A stretch of DNA of 64,000 bases, taken from Oasisia sp. SBJ-2009. Its lineage: Eukaryota; Annelida; Polychaeta; Sabellida; Siboglinidae. Both the position numbers and the translations under genes were made by a program. The notes under the pieces are model-generated. The model did no database searches and was not told the DNA's origin. It was given only the letters and a program-made list of their open reading frames with translations. Position 1 is the first letter of the stretch, and each line of letters starts with the position of its first letter. Location of the stretch: contig OZ024854.1 of assembly GCA_964017155.1 (NCBI GenBank), positions 46,082,423 through 46,146,422 of the forward strand, written 5' to 3'. Positions 1 to 10,651 of this stretch are shown here, piece by piece.

Positions 1-1450
1 ATCAAGCTACACTGTATACATGCACTTGTACAGGCTGCCTGATTTGAATCACCACTACTTCTTCCAACTCAGAGGAAGATGCAACCATAGCACTCACCAT
101 TGGGAGCGCAATAAACGTGTGAAAAGGTCTACAATTACAAATGGAGGACATCTGATATGAAGTGATTATGTAGTTATACCACAGATCAGTTACGATTACC
201 TTTTACTATGGTTAAGTTCAGTCGAGTGCAACTGAAAAAATAACGTAATTTCTGAATAAAAGCATGTATTTTTCTACTAGCAGGCACAATTAAACATTTC
301 TAACAGTGTAACAACTGGTTTATAGAATCAACGTCCATCTCTAACACCTCTCAGCTACCTAGTATTGTTTATCCCTCGCTTACTTTAGACTCAGACTTAC
401 AGTGCCTCTCCCACCCCACACCACATCTACCATACAGTGATACTCCTCTCTGAATCCACTCAAAACATCAGTCGTGCCGTTCTGCTATATTTTATATGTT
501 ACAGAACTTTACATCCATGAGCGTAACTGCAAAGATACACAGACATTTAAAATTCAACAAATGACTAGACTGCTTTGATGAACAGATAACATAATTACAA
601 AGACACTGTGTGCGCTGTGGTAGAAAAGGGAGTGTGCACACAAGATAAATGACATGACAGGCTGAGTCATCAGGGTGTTGTTGCGACTTCTGGTTGGCAT
701 GTTGAAGAGACAACCCTCCCAAGCATTTGAAGCCCAACCTCATTTAGCACTACAGCTGTCACAGGTCATTTATACAGGGGCCATTAAGGACTTATGGGAA
801 GCCTGCCTAATTATCCACAGGTGGGAAGGGTGATAGCCACAAGATGGACTGTTTTGTGGCCTGGTCACAATTTACTATAGATCCAAGGTGTGGCTATATT
901 TAGAAGGCACCAGTAGTCAATAAAACTTGTACTAGTGCTGGTACTTAAGACCACTGGGACAACCCATTACATTTGTTAAGAACAACTGTTACATCCAGTC
1001 TTCCTTTTGCACATAATCCCAGCAGAATGGAACATTCTGTGGTCCTTTGAGGTAACAACCAACTCTAGTGGTAGAGTTTTCAATAAAAAATCCTATTTTT
1101 TTTCCAATTTCTAGTTGTTTCCGATACAGTCAATAATGTCCTATTAACTGATAATCTGTGTATAGTGTACTTACAATGTTTTGATCTACTTAAATCTCAT
1201 TCAACCAATCTGCCCTTTTTAGAACATTATCACCAAGCCAACCTTTCTGCGGTGGCACTGTCACTGAGTGTGGTCACTACCAATGTGTTTCACTGTTTGT
1301 CGTCCTTGAGCAGTTTGCATCCCAAATTGAGACTGGACCAGCACTTGATGTGATTTCCAAGCCACAGGGAAAAACAGTCCTCAATGCTGTGCCTTGTTTT
1401 ACACCAAGTAATATGCCAGGCCTGCCCGGGAGCATCAGCTTGTCGGTAAT
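1..1450. other. Non-coding stretch, nothing assigned
   Basis: No ORF here resembles a known protein, and no RNA gene or element boundary was recognised. The reading frames are short and compositionally ordinary. It ends at the left terminus of a MITE. Confidence 0.5.
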
Positions 1451-2087
1451 CTTCCAGTTAACTGGCCTAAATTATTAGGGCCATTTCAAAACAGGTTTAC
1501 CACCTTTTTATGTGTATGTGCTCAGAATGTCATTCTACATCATTTCCGGTACAGAGAAGTAAGATATTACTTGTTAAATTGTTATTTAGATCAATTTAAT
1601 GCTGTCGAATTGATGTAAGCAAGCCAATTTGACGGGGCGTAAATAATTACTGCATTCCAGGCTCATCAGGACCACAAAGGTGATATCTTGTGTGTGCATT
1701 GCGAAGTCAAAATACAAAACAATTAGCAATATTTTATAAATCTACATTTAAAACAAATAAATTCGCATTATACCGAATAACAATTAATGATGTCGCCTTA
1801 GCCCTTAGGTTTGGGGACATGTCCGCAAATCACAAGACATCTCCTTTGCGGCCATGAATTGATGCATCTAGGTCACTCTGGGATGTGCTAACTGCCCATG
1901 CCCTGTGACATCGGCTTGTTTACGTCAATTCGATGGCTTTGTATTGATCTAAAATATAATTTTTTAAATATTATACTTCTTTGTACTGGAAATTATGTAG
2001 AATTACATTCCGAACACTTACACACCGAAAAAGGGTGGTAAAAATGTTCTGAAAAGGCCCTAATAATTTAGGCCAGTTAACTGGAAG
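1451..2087. mobile_element. MITE family 1, complete copy with terminal inverted repeats
   Basis: The ends are inverted copies of one sequence: 1451 reads CTTCCAGTTAACTGGCC and the right end at 2087 is its reverse complement. A block spelling GGCCTAAATTATTAGGGCC in one orientation lies just inside each end. Each end therefore carries the perfect palindrome CCAGTTAACTGG. There is no coding capacity, so this is a non-autonomous DNA element. A second, left-truncated copy lies at about 43995-44474 and shares the interior as well as the right end. The superfamily is unknown. Confidence 0.75.
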
Positions 2088-3879
2088 ATGATCGTGGTGG
2101 ATGTGCGAACGCCTGACCATAACGACACGTCAACTGTGTATCGCGCGCCCGCCTTAAACCAACGAGTAGCAATACTTACATTTAAATTAACTGGAAAATT
2201 TAATTCCATACGGATGTGCCTATGAGCCACAGTAGTCCGGTATGTATCCTAAGGACAACACGCAGAAAACAATAGACAAACCGCTGCAGTGTCAGCGCAG
2301 GTAAACGTCGAACACGCCCTCGTTCTTCACACACTCGGCGAGTCGTCCCAATCGATGATACAAGTCATCAACTATTATTAACTACTGTACACATTCCATT
2401 TTGTCAATTATAACGTACACCATACTCACCCATCAGTGTTTCGTCACTAGGAGTAAATAGCACTGTATGTACTTATCAGTAGTAGTTAATCGTGGGCATC
2501 AAACAAAAACTTCAGCCGTCTACTGCAACGCCGTTCCGTTTCATTGCGTTGCCTGCCGGAAGTTCGTCACCGCAGGTGTCGCGTGTATCTAGCTTCGATT
2601 ACCCCGACTCCGTGAGGTGGCAGCACCTTTGAGGCTCGTTCTCTTCGGACCCATGCCATTTTCAATATTGACAGCGTCCTCACACAGGAGGAACCGATTT
2701 GTTTTGCCTATATTGTATTAATTATTACGAAACCGTAAAACATTTTTTTTAGCACAGTACTACTTTCGATGAGTTTTGCGAATAAAATAGCTTATTATCA
2801 CTGAAAAAGGAACATCACTAGGTCTACTGATGACATCGCGATTTCTTTAACGTCGCAATAAAAATTATGCACGAGATCTGCGTCAAGCTTTGCCTTTTGC
2901 TCTAGAGATGTTGCTAATTGTCTGTTAAACCTATTAATATTTTACACTACTGCTACGAAATAGCATGTCCTAGTACACAACTGTTTTACCTTTGTAAGAT
3001 GCTGTTCATGCTGTATTTTTTCTTTGAGAAATGGCGCTAAATCGACGAGGGCGTTGTCAATTTTCCAAATGGCGTCTCCATGTTTAAATCCCAGAGTGCA
3101 CCAGCTCCCTTTCCAATAACTCTGAGCTCGCTCTCACGAACATTTTACAATCAACGGGTGCAGTGATATGGAAATAAACAAAGATTGGGGGGGGGATGTG
3201 TAACTTACACATTTAAAAAATGAGAATTGGTAACAGAATCGCACAAATCCGTTTAGAAGAGCGGATTTAGTGTTTGTTTTGTGCTCTGAGTATTTTTTAA
3301 ATCGATGTTTCGTCGGCCATTTGACTTGTAACAGGCCGTCACGTCAGCACTGAAACTCGCCACTACTACTAAAATTACACAAATAATGTAGCCATAATGC
3401 AAGAAGCATAGCTACCATGAAGTGAGAACGTGTTCAATGGCGCTAAATATTATTATCGCTAATAAAAAAATTAAAGAAAAATTTCGTCCGTACGCAATAT
3501 TGTGGCGTCCTAAAAAGCAGAACACTTCTGTGCTTCCCACAGCGTAAAAATATCCGTCTGGGCGCTACTTTTTTGGTTGAACATATTCAAATATAAAATG
3601 TTGAGGTATTGGAAGAAGCCATAGCATGACGCTTCTCGCGATATGTTGTGCAATTTTGGGTCAATGACAATGTCAATGTTCATTACGTTTTTGAAAATGA
3701 ATAATATGGCTTTATATGCAGTGATATGTTACGATAATATTGGTTTGTGAATAGAATTTGAAGCGGCGCAGAACAGTTGCAGTGTATAAGTTACCATTCA
3801 GTAAAAAAACAAGCTTGAATGTATTATTATATTGTGCATAATATTAACAACATATAACATTATTAGCTCAATGCATTTA
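2088..3879. other. Non-coding stretch, nothing firmly assigned
   Basis: No recognisable protein-coding exon, RNA gene or mobile element. A CpG-bearing patch near 2520-2670 could be a promoter or first exon of a minus-strand gene, but nothing confirms it. Confidence 0.4.
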
Positions 3880-5153
3880 CAGGGCGTGTAAGTGTAGCGC
3901 GCGAAAACGAGGCTGAGGGCAGTTGGGTGCAGAAATCCACATTCGCCATGTTAACATTATAGGACATGGTTTTGTTTTTGTTTTTGTTTGTAATAATCGA
4001 ACTGTTCCCAAATAGAGTGTTTCAGTTATATTGTCCGAGGGATTATTACAAGCAGAAGCAATGGAACACTTTGCCGGTGATAATAGCCACGGAAATCATG
4101 AATTTTAATCGATTATTATGGTGGTTGCCATGGCACTGGCCATTGCCATTACTCCCGGCATTAGCCATTAGGCTTAGGCGGCCTAAGAAGGCTTAGCGGC
4201 AAGTACATGTAAGTTGTGTTTAGCAATCTTGACTAATAATGAAGATTGCCATTTTTCGCGCAGTACAACCTGTTTTGGGCAAAAGTATACATGTGTTATG
4301 ATTATGTGCATTTAGACAACTTGTCAGATATGCGCGCTTATCGAAACCACAACGTACAACAATGTAAAATGCAAATTCCGTAAAAGACACATACGGCCTA
4401 AAATTGTGTTTATTATCTGCACTACGTAAATCGCTATATATCTATGATAGTGTGGTAAACTCAATATTAAATCGGAAATTTAGATAAGAAAGGTATAACA
4501 CAAGATATTTAAAATCTGATTTTCCTAATATTTATCAGTCGGAAGCTACAACTGTCATCCATCGTTAGAATATTAATCCTATGTCCAGTCCCCAATCAGC
4601 TCCAGTCGGGCGGAGTCTCGCCATGTATCGTGACCCACTTACCACAACGTACCCTATAGGGCCTGTAAGTGGATCACGATACATGGCTAGATTCCGCGCG
4701 ACTGGAGCTGATTGTGAACTGGACACAAGAATACGTTGTGGTTTCGATAAGCACTTACAAGTTGTTTAAATGCACATAATCATAACACAGATATACGTTT
4801 GCCCCAAACAGGTTGTAGTGCGCGAAAAATGGCACTCTTCACTATTAGACCAATATTAGTCAAGATCGCCAAACACAAGTACTTGCCGCTAATGCCATGG
4901 CAACCACCATAATAATCGATTACAATTCATGATTTCAGTTATCATTGTCATCGGCAAAGTGTTCCATTGCTTCTGCTTGTAATAATTCTTCGGACAATAT
5001 AACTCAAATACGCTATTTGGGAACAGTTCGATTATTACAACCAAAAACAAAACAAAGTCCTATAATATGTTAACATGGAGAATAAGGACTTTTTCAGTTG
5101 TTGTCCCCCAACTGCCCCCAGCCTGGTTTTCGCAAGCGAGACTTACACGCCCT
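3880..5153. mobile_element. Foldback (long inverted repeat) DNA element
   Basis: The left arm (3880 to about 4357) is repeated in reverse complement in the right arm (about 4734 to 5153). The termini read AGGGCGTGTAAGT and ACTTACACGCCCT. Matching internal blocks include the stretch around TTCCATTGCTTCTGCTTGTAA on the right and its counterpart on the left. The loop (4358-4733) contains a second, smaller palindrome. No transposase ORF is present: the short ORFs in the arms are by-products of the inverted repeat. The right end lies one base from the TTAA target site of the next transposon. Confidence 0.8.
4582..4725. repeat. Small palindromic element nested in the foldback loop
   Basis: TGTCCAGT at 4582 and ACTGGACA at 4725 bound an almost perfect hairpin. 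Both arms contain AATCAGCTCCAGTCG and CCATGTATCGTGA (the latter reverse-complemented on the right). It sits in the loop of the larger foldback and probably inserted there as a separate MITE. Confidence 0.7.
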
Positions 5154-5158
5154 ATTAA

Positions 5159-7620
5159 AGGGAAAACAAAGTCAATGTTTGGATCATATGGGATTAACAG
5201 AGTTAATAAAAAGTAACAACTTCCAACAACAATCATATTTTTAACGTCAGTGGTTTACCAGGAAAAAAATGTAAAACACATAGATAAAGAAAGTCTACAG
5301 ACTACGCCATTTTAGAAACAAAATGACGTCAGAGAGTCTTCTTGGTCGGCGTGAACTGTGCATGCATATTATTATCTGTTACTTTCTAACCTAACCACGA
5401 AAATGACCGCCAACAGCCGCCAAACTTCTCCCCACATTTCTTACATACATATACATACACTACATTACAAAAAAATCACTTGTATTCGTCTAACGAAGAA
5501 AATTCACAACAGAAACGCAAATCTTGGCGAACGGCAACTCGGCAACTTCGACTACCGTAAACTCGCTATTATAAGTTAGCTTTACACAAAATACCGCTAG
5601 ATGGCGCGCGAATATTTATTAACCTTACTGCATTCGCACGCGCGAATTAGTTTAATTAATTATAAATAATATAATAATAATTAGCTGCATCACTATGATC
5701 TGCAGAAAATGTTAAACGGCAAACTAAGGCAACGCTTTGGTGATATGGGTCTAATAGAGTTGATAAAAAATAACAATTTAATATACAAATATATAATTTT
5801 ATTAGTTTATTTTATATAGCGCCAAATCCACAATTCTCTTCTCTTCTGTTCAACATACTGTTATTAAAGTATATGCAATAATAAGAATGCTACCCACAGG
5901 TAATATTTAAAAATAAATATTAAAAATACATGTGTCTGCATAATTATCCAAAATTGCCTATTAGTTATAAAAGAAAAAGGAAATTACGTGTTTTTCAATG
6001 AAGTCACATTGTTTATTTTATCAAGATTTCTATAAACATCCCGCGTGTACTGCGAGCAAGCAAGCTTATATAATAAGCGATGTTTTAACAATAATAACTA
6101 AAACAATAACATGTTAATATTACTGTTTTTAAATCCTTCTTTTTCTACCACCATAATATTTCCAATATATATTCATATTCCTTTTTACATTTTAGTGATT
6201 TATTGTTCCGATAATTAATAAAGTGTCTTGTTCAAAAATAATAATTATTACATATTTGATGGTGGAAATGTCATTCATGAGTAGAACAAATAGCTTCAGT
6301 AATATGTTCTTATGCATAATGGTTGTGTATGTGCTGAATGAAAATTATTATTACGTCGTACTTATTTTACTACTTTAATTATTTATTACTATTAACCATA
6401 CTTTTATATTCATTTATTACAATTGTTGTTATGTAATTTGTATGTTTATTTATGACTGATAAGTCAGCTTAGTTAATGATATAGAAACATATATTTTCAT
6501 TATTTATTTTTAAATAATATTATCTGTGGATAGTTTTCTCTTTATTGTATTTTTAATAGCATTATTTTGTGAAGCGCCACAAACAATTATGGATGTGGCG
6601 CTACATAAATAAAATATTATATTATAATTAAAAAAATTGTTTGTTTATTTAATCTAGCGCCACATCCAATTTAAACTTGTTCATGGCGTTTTACATACAT
6701 TAAAATGCTAAACAACAAATACACACCAGAAGAAAAAAAACATAAATATACTAGAAACATATATGAACATTTAAAAAAATAAAATATCAATATAAAAATA
6801 ATAAAACTTATAATTTCCTGCAAATCATAGTGATGATAATAATTACTTATTATATTATTTATAAGTAATTAAACTATTTCGCGCGTGTGAAGTAAAACAA
6901 TTAAATATTCGCAGTCAGAAACGTGGCGTCTAGCGGTATTTTGTGTAAAGCTTTTAAAAGCGATTTTACGGTACCGCTGGGCGGCCGAACAAGTTGTACT
7001 CGAGGTCTGCGCGTTTTTGTGTGTGAATTTTCTTCGTTAGAGGAATGCAAGAGATTTTATTACATAACATAGTGTATGCATATGTATGTAAGATATGTGA
7101 GGAGAAGTTTGGCGGCTGTTTGTGGTCGTTTTGATGGTTAGGTCAATCAAATCGGGTCGTCTAGGATCCGCGCTGTGTCTGTGACTGTCCAAACGAATCC
7201 ACCGAACCACTGTTTTAGTTCTGCTCGATTCATAGGTTAACAAGAAGACATCTTACTGATACTGTCTTTCACTGTACTATTACTATAAGCGTTTGAGGAA
7301 CAGTGTGGCATATTGATGTCGCGATTTCGTTGTAAACCGACGTAAGGCAACTTTTAGCGTACCGCTTGGCTCTCTGTTATGACAGCTGAACCAGCAGAAG
7401 ACTCTCTGACGTATTACTTTTCCAAACTGCTGGGTTGTGATTGGTTGCAAGGTCCAAGATGGGCCGGTTCATGGTGTCGGTGATTTAGCTAGATTTTCCC
7501 ACTTTAAGACCACTTTCTGAGGTAACCACTAAGGTGAAAAATTGGATTGTAGATGCAAATGATTAGCTAGTGTAAACTCTTTTAGGTGCATAACACTAAA
7601 CTGTTGCATTTTTTTTCACT
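5159..7620. mobile_element. Kolobok-like THAP/TTAA DNA transposon, copy D (defective)
   Basis: TTAA flanks both ends (5155-5158 and 7621-7624). The termini begin AGGGAAAAC on the left and AGTGAAAAA on the reverse-complemented right. Just inside them are sub-terminal blocks shared with copies A, B and C (CACCTAAAAGAGTTTA-type sequence, then a gapped inverted match). The left 500 bp and right 750 bp form long inverted repeats. The right half carries a decayed THAP-domain start on the minus strand. TTAA targets plus a THAP domain are the established signature of the Kolobok superfamily. P elements also carry THAP domains but make 8-bp duplications, so they are the less likely alternative. Confidence 0.7.
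7190..7311 (-). pseudogene. THAP-domain transposase relic in copy D
   Basis: From ATG at 7311-7309 the minus strand reads MPHCSSNAYSNSTVKDSISK and meets a stop soon after. A THAP-like stretch, VVRWIR, follows in a shifted frame. Met-Pro-x-Cys is how THAP zinc fingers begin. The second cysteine is lost here (it survives in other copies). No catalytic domain remains. Confidence 0.5.
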
Positions 7621-7624
7621 TTAA

Positions 7625-8535
7625 CATGTTTGTGAAAATAATGCCCGTGTCATGTATGGTCAATTTAAGTATTATAATTATTGTATGTACACTAATAATA
7701 AATATACTTGATTGAAAATATCCTCATTACATAACACCTAGGTAGGCTTGCTAATGATTTTCTTTTATATATCTGAAGCCGACAGGTGTTAATATGTTAT
7801 GCTTTCTTTCGGGAATTTTTTTTTAAAAAGACATTTAAAATGTTTACCTTTCATGTCACATTTCTGCACAGTATTCGTGAGACTCTGACCTTACTGCTGC
7901 CTAGATAAATTATGCTCTGCGTTTGTGACCGCCAGGGCAACCCGCCCGGGTTTCAACGTGTAACTCAGCTAGTATGATATAATTTTGATTTATTTTAGTC
8001 ACACGCTGCTCAGTTACATGCAATGTTTGGGATGTAGAAGCAAATATTTGAACATGCAAAACCGTTCAGCTGCTTGTGTGATCGATAGAACGTAGTGTCC
8101 TGGGATTCCCATGTTTAATCGTCTTCTGTTCTTACGACTGGTTCAACTTATCTAACACCCGCACTTCGCATAGGGGTCGCCAGGGGTAGTTTTGCATGGA
8201 AAATAGCCGCGGCTTGCGGGGATGCACCTTCCTGGATCCGCCTATTGAGTGGAGACAAGTAATTTGCATCAGAGAATCACAGCCAGTCACCACTGGCGAG
8301 TCTCCAATAGTATTCTCCATTGCAAATGCGGGTGCAACTCGCCGAGCTATAGCTTATTAAATTTTGATCGACACGTCACACGTACTTCGCGAGTCCTTTC
8401 CCAAAACCGACCGGTAGGAGGTGGAGAAAGTGACGCGGGGACCAAGTAGAGCGACGATTAGCTCCGAGGCCGACTTTGAAATAATAAATTAAAACAAGGA
8501 AACACTTTTTATCATTATAATGTGTAACTGTATGT
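7625..8535. other. Non-coding stretch, nothing assigned
   Basis: AT-rich unique-looking sequence without a recognisable exon, RNA gene or repeat. Confidence 0.4.
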
Positions 8536-8673
8536 GATTCTGCCCCCCCCCCCGCCAATAAATCCGAAGTAACGGTGAGACATGTGTTAAAATGTGCCAA
8601 GATTACGCATATGTTAACACCCATCTCACCGTTACTTCGGATTTGCTGGTGGTGGGGGGGGGGGGTTAGAATC
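8536..8673. repeat. Short hairpin element with C-tract and G-tract arms
   Basis: GATTCT at 8536 pairs with AGAATC at 8673. A 20-bp perfect arm (8561-8580, CCGAAGTAACGGTGAG core) is repeated inverted at 8624-8643. A run of C at about 8543-8553 on the left matches a run of G at about 8653-8665 on the right. This is a complete 138-bp hairpin, probably a very small MITE or foldback. Confidence 0.7.
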
Positions 8674-9176
8674 ATGTCTGCCACTCACCGAAATTCCAAT
8701 GGACAGCTGCCCCTTGCCATCCCCGGTGTTCCCGCGCCTACGGGTGGACAACTTGGGAGCTCAATATTGCAATAGGTTGCAGTGGCGTTCCATCACAGGA
8801 ATGTCACGTTTTTATACATCATCGTAAATATAATTATGTCGTTTACAAATTGTATCGCTGTATATCGGAAAAGTTATACATATTTCTAAGAATATAGGCG
8901 TTTGAAATTAGTCACCAGTTAAGACAGGCACCAACGGTGCGTTAATATTTTGTTATATCGTACGTATGAGCACGCCATCTATTTCTGGGACAAGCTAAGG
9001 ACCATGTAACACAATTTTCAAACGTATTTGCGCAGACGACTGCCTTCCCCAAAGCATAGCTGGGTAACTCGGCTGGCATTTAATACATTAGAAACAGGGT
9101 TACATGAATACCTGCCATTCATCATAAATTGGATTGATGATGTTACATATTGTTGTACTGGATGTGAACAGTCAAA
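8674..9176. other. Region downstream of the zinc-finger gene
   Basis: This is the 3' flank of the minus-strand zinc-finger gene. No clear AATAAA on the minus strand was found close to the stop. No other feature was seen. Confidence 0.3.
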
Positions 9177-10628
9177 CTAGTGAACCGTATCTACTTCACA
9201 ATCCGAGTGTTTCTTCTTAATATGCCAGTTGAGCGAGCTCTTTTGCACACATTTATAATTGCATAGCGTACACGCCATATTCTTAATCCCGCTGTGAATA
9301 TAGCCATGCATGGTCAAATTATGACTATCTCTGAACGTCTTTCCACACTCCGTACACGTGTGCGTGCCAGTGTGCGCGACAGCGTGCGCGCGCAGGTCCT
9401 TCTCTGTCGCGTACGCCTTGGCGCACCCCGAGTGGGGACACAGCCACGATTTTGTACCGTGTACTACCGTCACGTGTTCTTTCAAAGCGTAACGCGTTCT
9501 GAATGTCTTTGCACATCCTTCGCGCGGACACCCGTACTGTCGGACGGCCTGGTGCGTTCCCGTGTGCTTACGAAGGGTGTCTCTACTTGGAAAGTGCTTG
9601 TTGCATTCTGAGCAGGCGTGTGTCAGCAGGCCTGCGTGTCTTTTCATGTGGCTGCTGTGAGATCGGCGCTGTTTGAAGACTTTGTCACACTTGTTGCACT
9701 GAAAGACGTCACTGCACTTGTTAGTAATCTGGTCAAATACATCACTAGTTACATCAACTGTACACACGTTCTCCTTCCTTCCCGGCTGCTTAGTGTTTCT
9801 GGCAATGTCTCCACCGGTTTGTACAAATGTGCAAGACTGCTTACTGGTGTGTGTTACACGTCTTCTTGCACGCTGAGTTCTGCAATGTTTCAATATCTCA
9901 CAGCTACTCACTGTGTCCAAAGAGGCATGGCTGTCTGTAGGTTGAGAAAGGTCACACACATTACCTTGCATTGGGGTACTAGAAAACTCGGATGTTCCAT
10001 AGACTATTTGATCTGCCGTGGCCGTATTAGGCAAGGTGCAAGACACAGGTGATGCGTCAGGCGCTGAACCCACCCGAGACACGTTCTGCTGGCCGGTTAA
10101 TCCAGGCCGTTGTGTCACGTGGTCGGGGTGTTGTCTCTTCACATGCTTCTGCAGCAGTCTGTGTCGCTGACCCACGTATGCACACAGAGTACAAGGAAAC
10201 AGATCCTTCGCTCCGTGGCACCGGAACCGGTGATCTTTTAGAAGGGACTCCCTTGTGAAACTGCGTGAACATTGGGTGCATCCGACTCTCTCGTTACTAA
10301 CCTTTTGGCAGCTGGGCGGAAATGAAATCCGGACACGTGCTGCTAATCGAGACTTGGCTACATGAGACGCGTTGGATGGAAGAGTTTCGTGGGGAACCAC
10401 GTAAAGGCTGTCTTCGTCACATTCCAGGTACAAATCTATGTCATCAAGGAGGCTCGATCTGAGGATGTCACGACCAAGCACCTGGTATATCTCGTCTATC
10501 TCCAGTGGGTCTGGCGACATGAGGGCTTCTGGGTTGATGTCTGGACAGAAGATCTGGCAAAGGCAGGTGGAATTGCATAGTCCATTTGCGTTCTGCCGGC
10601 AGCGTCCTCTGTTCATAACAGTCGTCAT
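9177..10628 (-). CDS. C2H2 zinc-finger protein (483 aa, probable transcription factor)
   Basis: An uninterrupted 483-codon frame on the minus strand encodes a nuclear DNA-binding protein. Two C2H2 fingers lie at about residues 116-138 and 153-167 and six more at about 309-474. Visible pairs include C-T-Q-C, C-N-K-C, C-S-E-C and C-T-E-C. Two fingers have the TFIIIA-like Cys-x4-Cys spacing (CPREGC, CPHSGC). The N-terminus has a cysteine cluster (C10, C18, C22, C24, C28) and an acidic hydrophobic patch (LLDDIDLYLECDED, about 60-73) resembling an activation region. No KRAB, BTB or SCAN domain is present. The start at 10628 is the first in-frame ATG and has G at -3. A splice-acceptor-like tract ending CCACAG (boundary 10652/10651) just upstream suggests a non-coding 5' exon further right. 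Targets and orthology are not evident. Antisense ORFs in this interval are shadows. Confidence 0.85.
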   Translation of the reverse strand: MTTVMNRGRCRQNANGLCNSTCLCQIFCPDINPEALMSPDPLEIDEIYQVLGRDILRSSLLDDIDLYLECDEDSLYVVPHETLPSNASHVAKSRLAARVRISFPPSCQKVSNERVGCTQCSRSFTRESLLKDHRFRCHGAKDLFPCTLCAYVGQRHRLLQKHVKRQHPDHVTQRPGLTGQQNVSRVGSAPDASPVSCTLPNTATADQIVYGTSEFSSTPMQGNVCDLSQPTDSHASLDTVSSCEILKHCRTQRARRRVTHTSKQSCTFVQTGGDIARNTKQPGRKENVCTVDVTSDVFDQITNKCSDVFQCNKCDKVFKQRRSHSSHMKRHAGLLTHACSECNKHFPSRDTLRKHTGTHQAVRQYGCPREGCAKTFRTRYALKEHVTVVHGTKSWLCPHSGCAKAYATEKDLRAHAVAHTGTHTCTECGKTFRDSHNLTMHGYIHSGIKNMACTLCNYKCVQKSSLNWHIKKKHSDCEVDTVH

Positions 10629-10642
10629 ATCTTCTCTTTCAT
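10625..10642 (-). promoter_or_regulatory. Five-codon uORF overlapping the zinc-finger start by ATGA
   Basis: On the minus strand ATG at 10642 opens MKEKI and stops at TGA 10627-10625. This TGA overlaps the main ATG (10628-10626) as ATGA. That arrangement is typical of termination-reinitiation control. It applies only if transcription or the 5' splice boundary includes this ATG: an acceptor at 10651 would include it, and the alternative acceptor at 10644 would too. Confidence 0.5.
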
Positions 10643-10651
10643 GTCTGCAAC

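Noticed and set aside
2603..2659. Possible minus-strand first exon (ATG at 2659, MAWVRRERASKVLPPHGVG, donor GTAATC)
   Set aside because: No downstream exon or homology supports it.
4581..4769. 62-codon ORF
   Set aside because: Lies within the small palindrome of the foldback loop.
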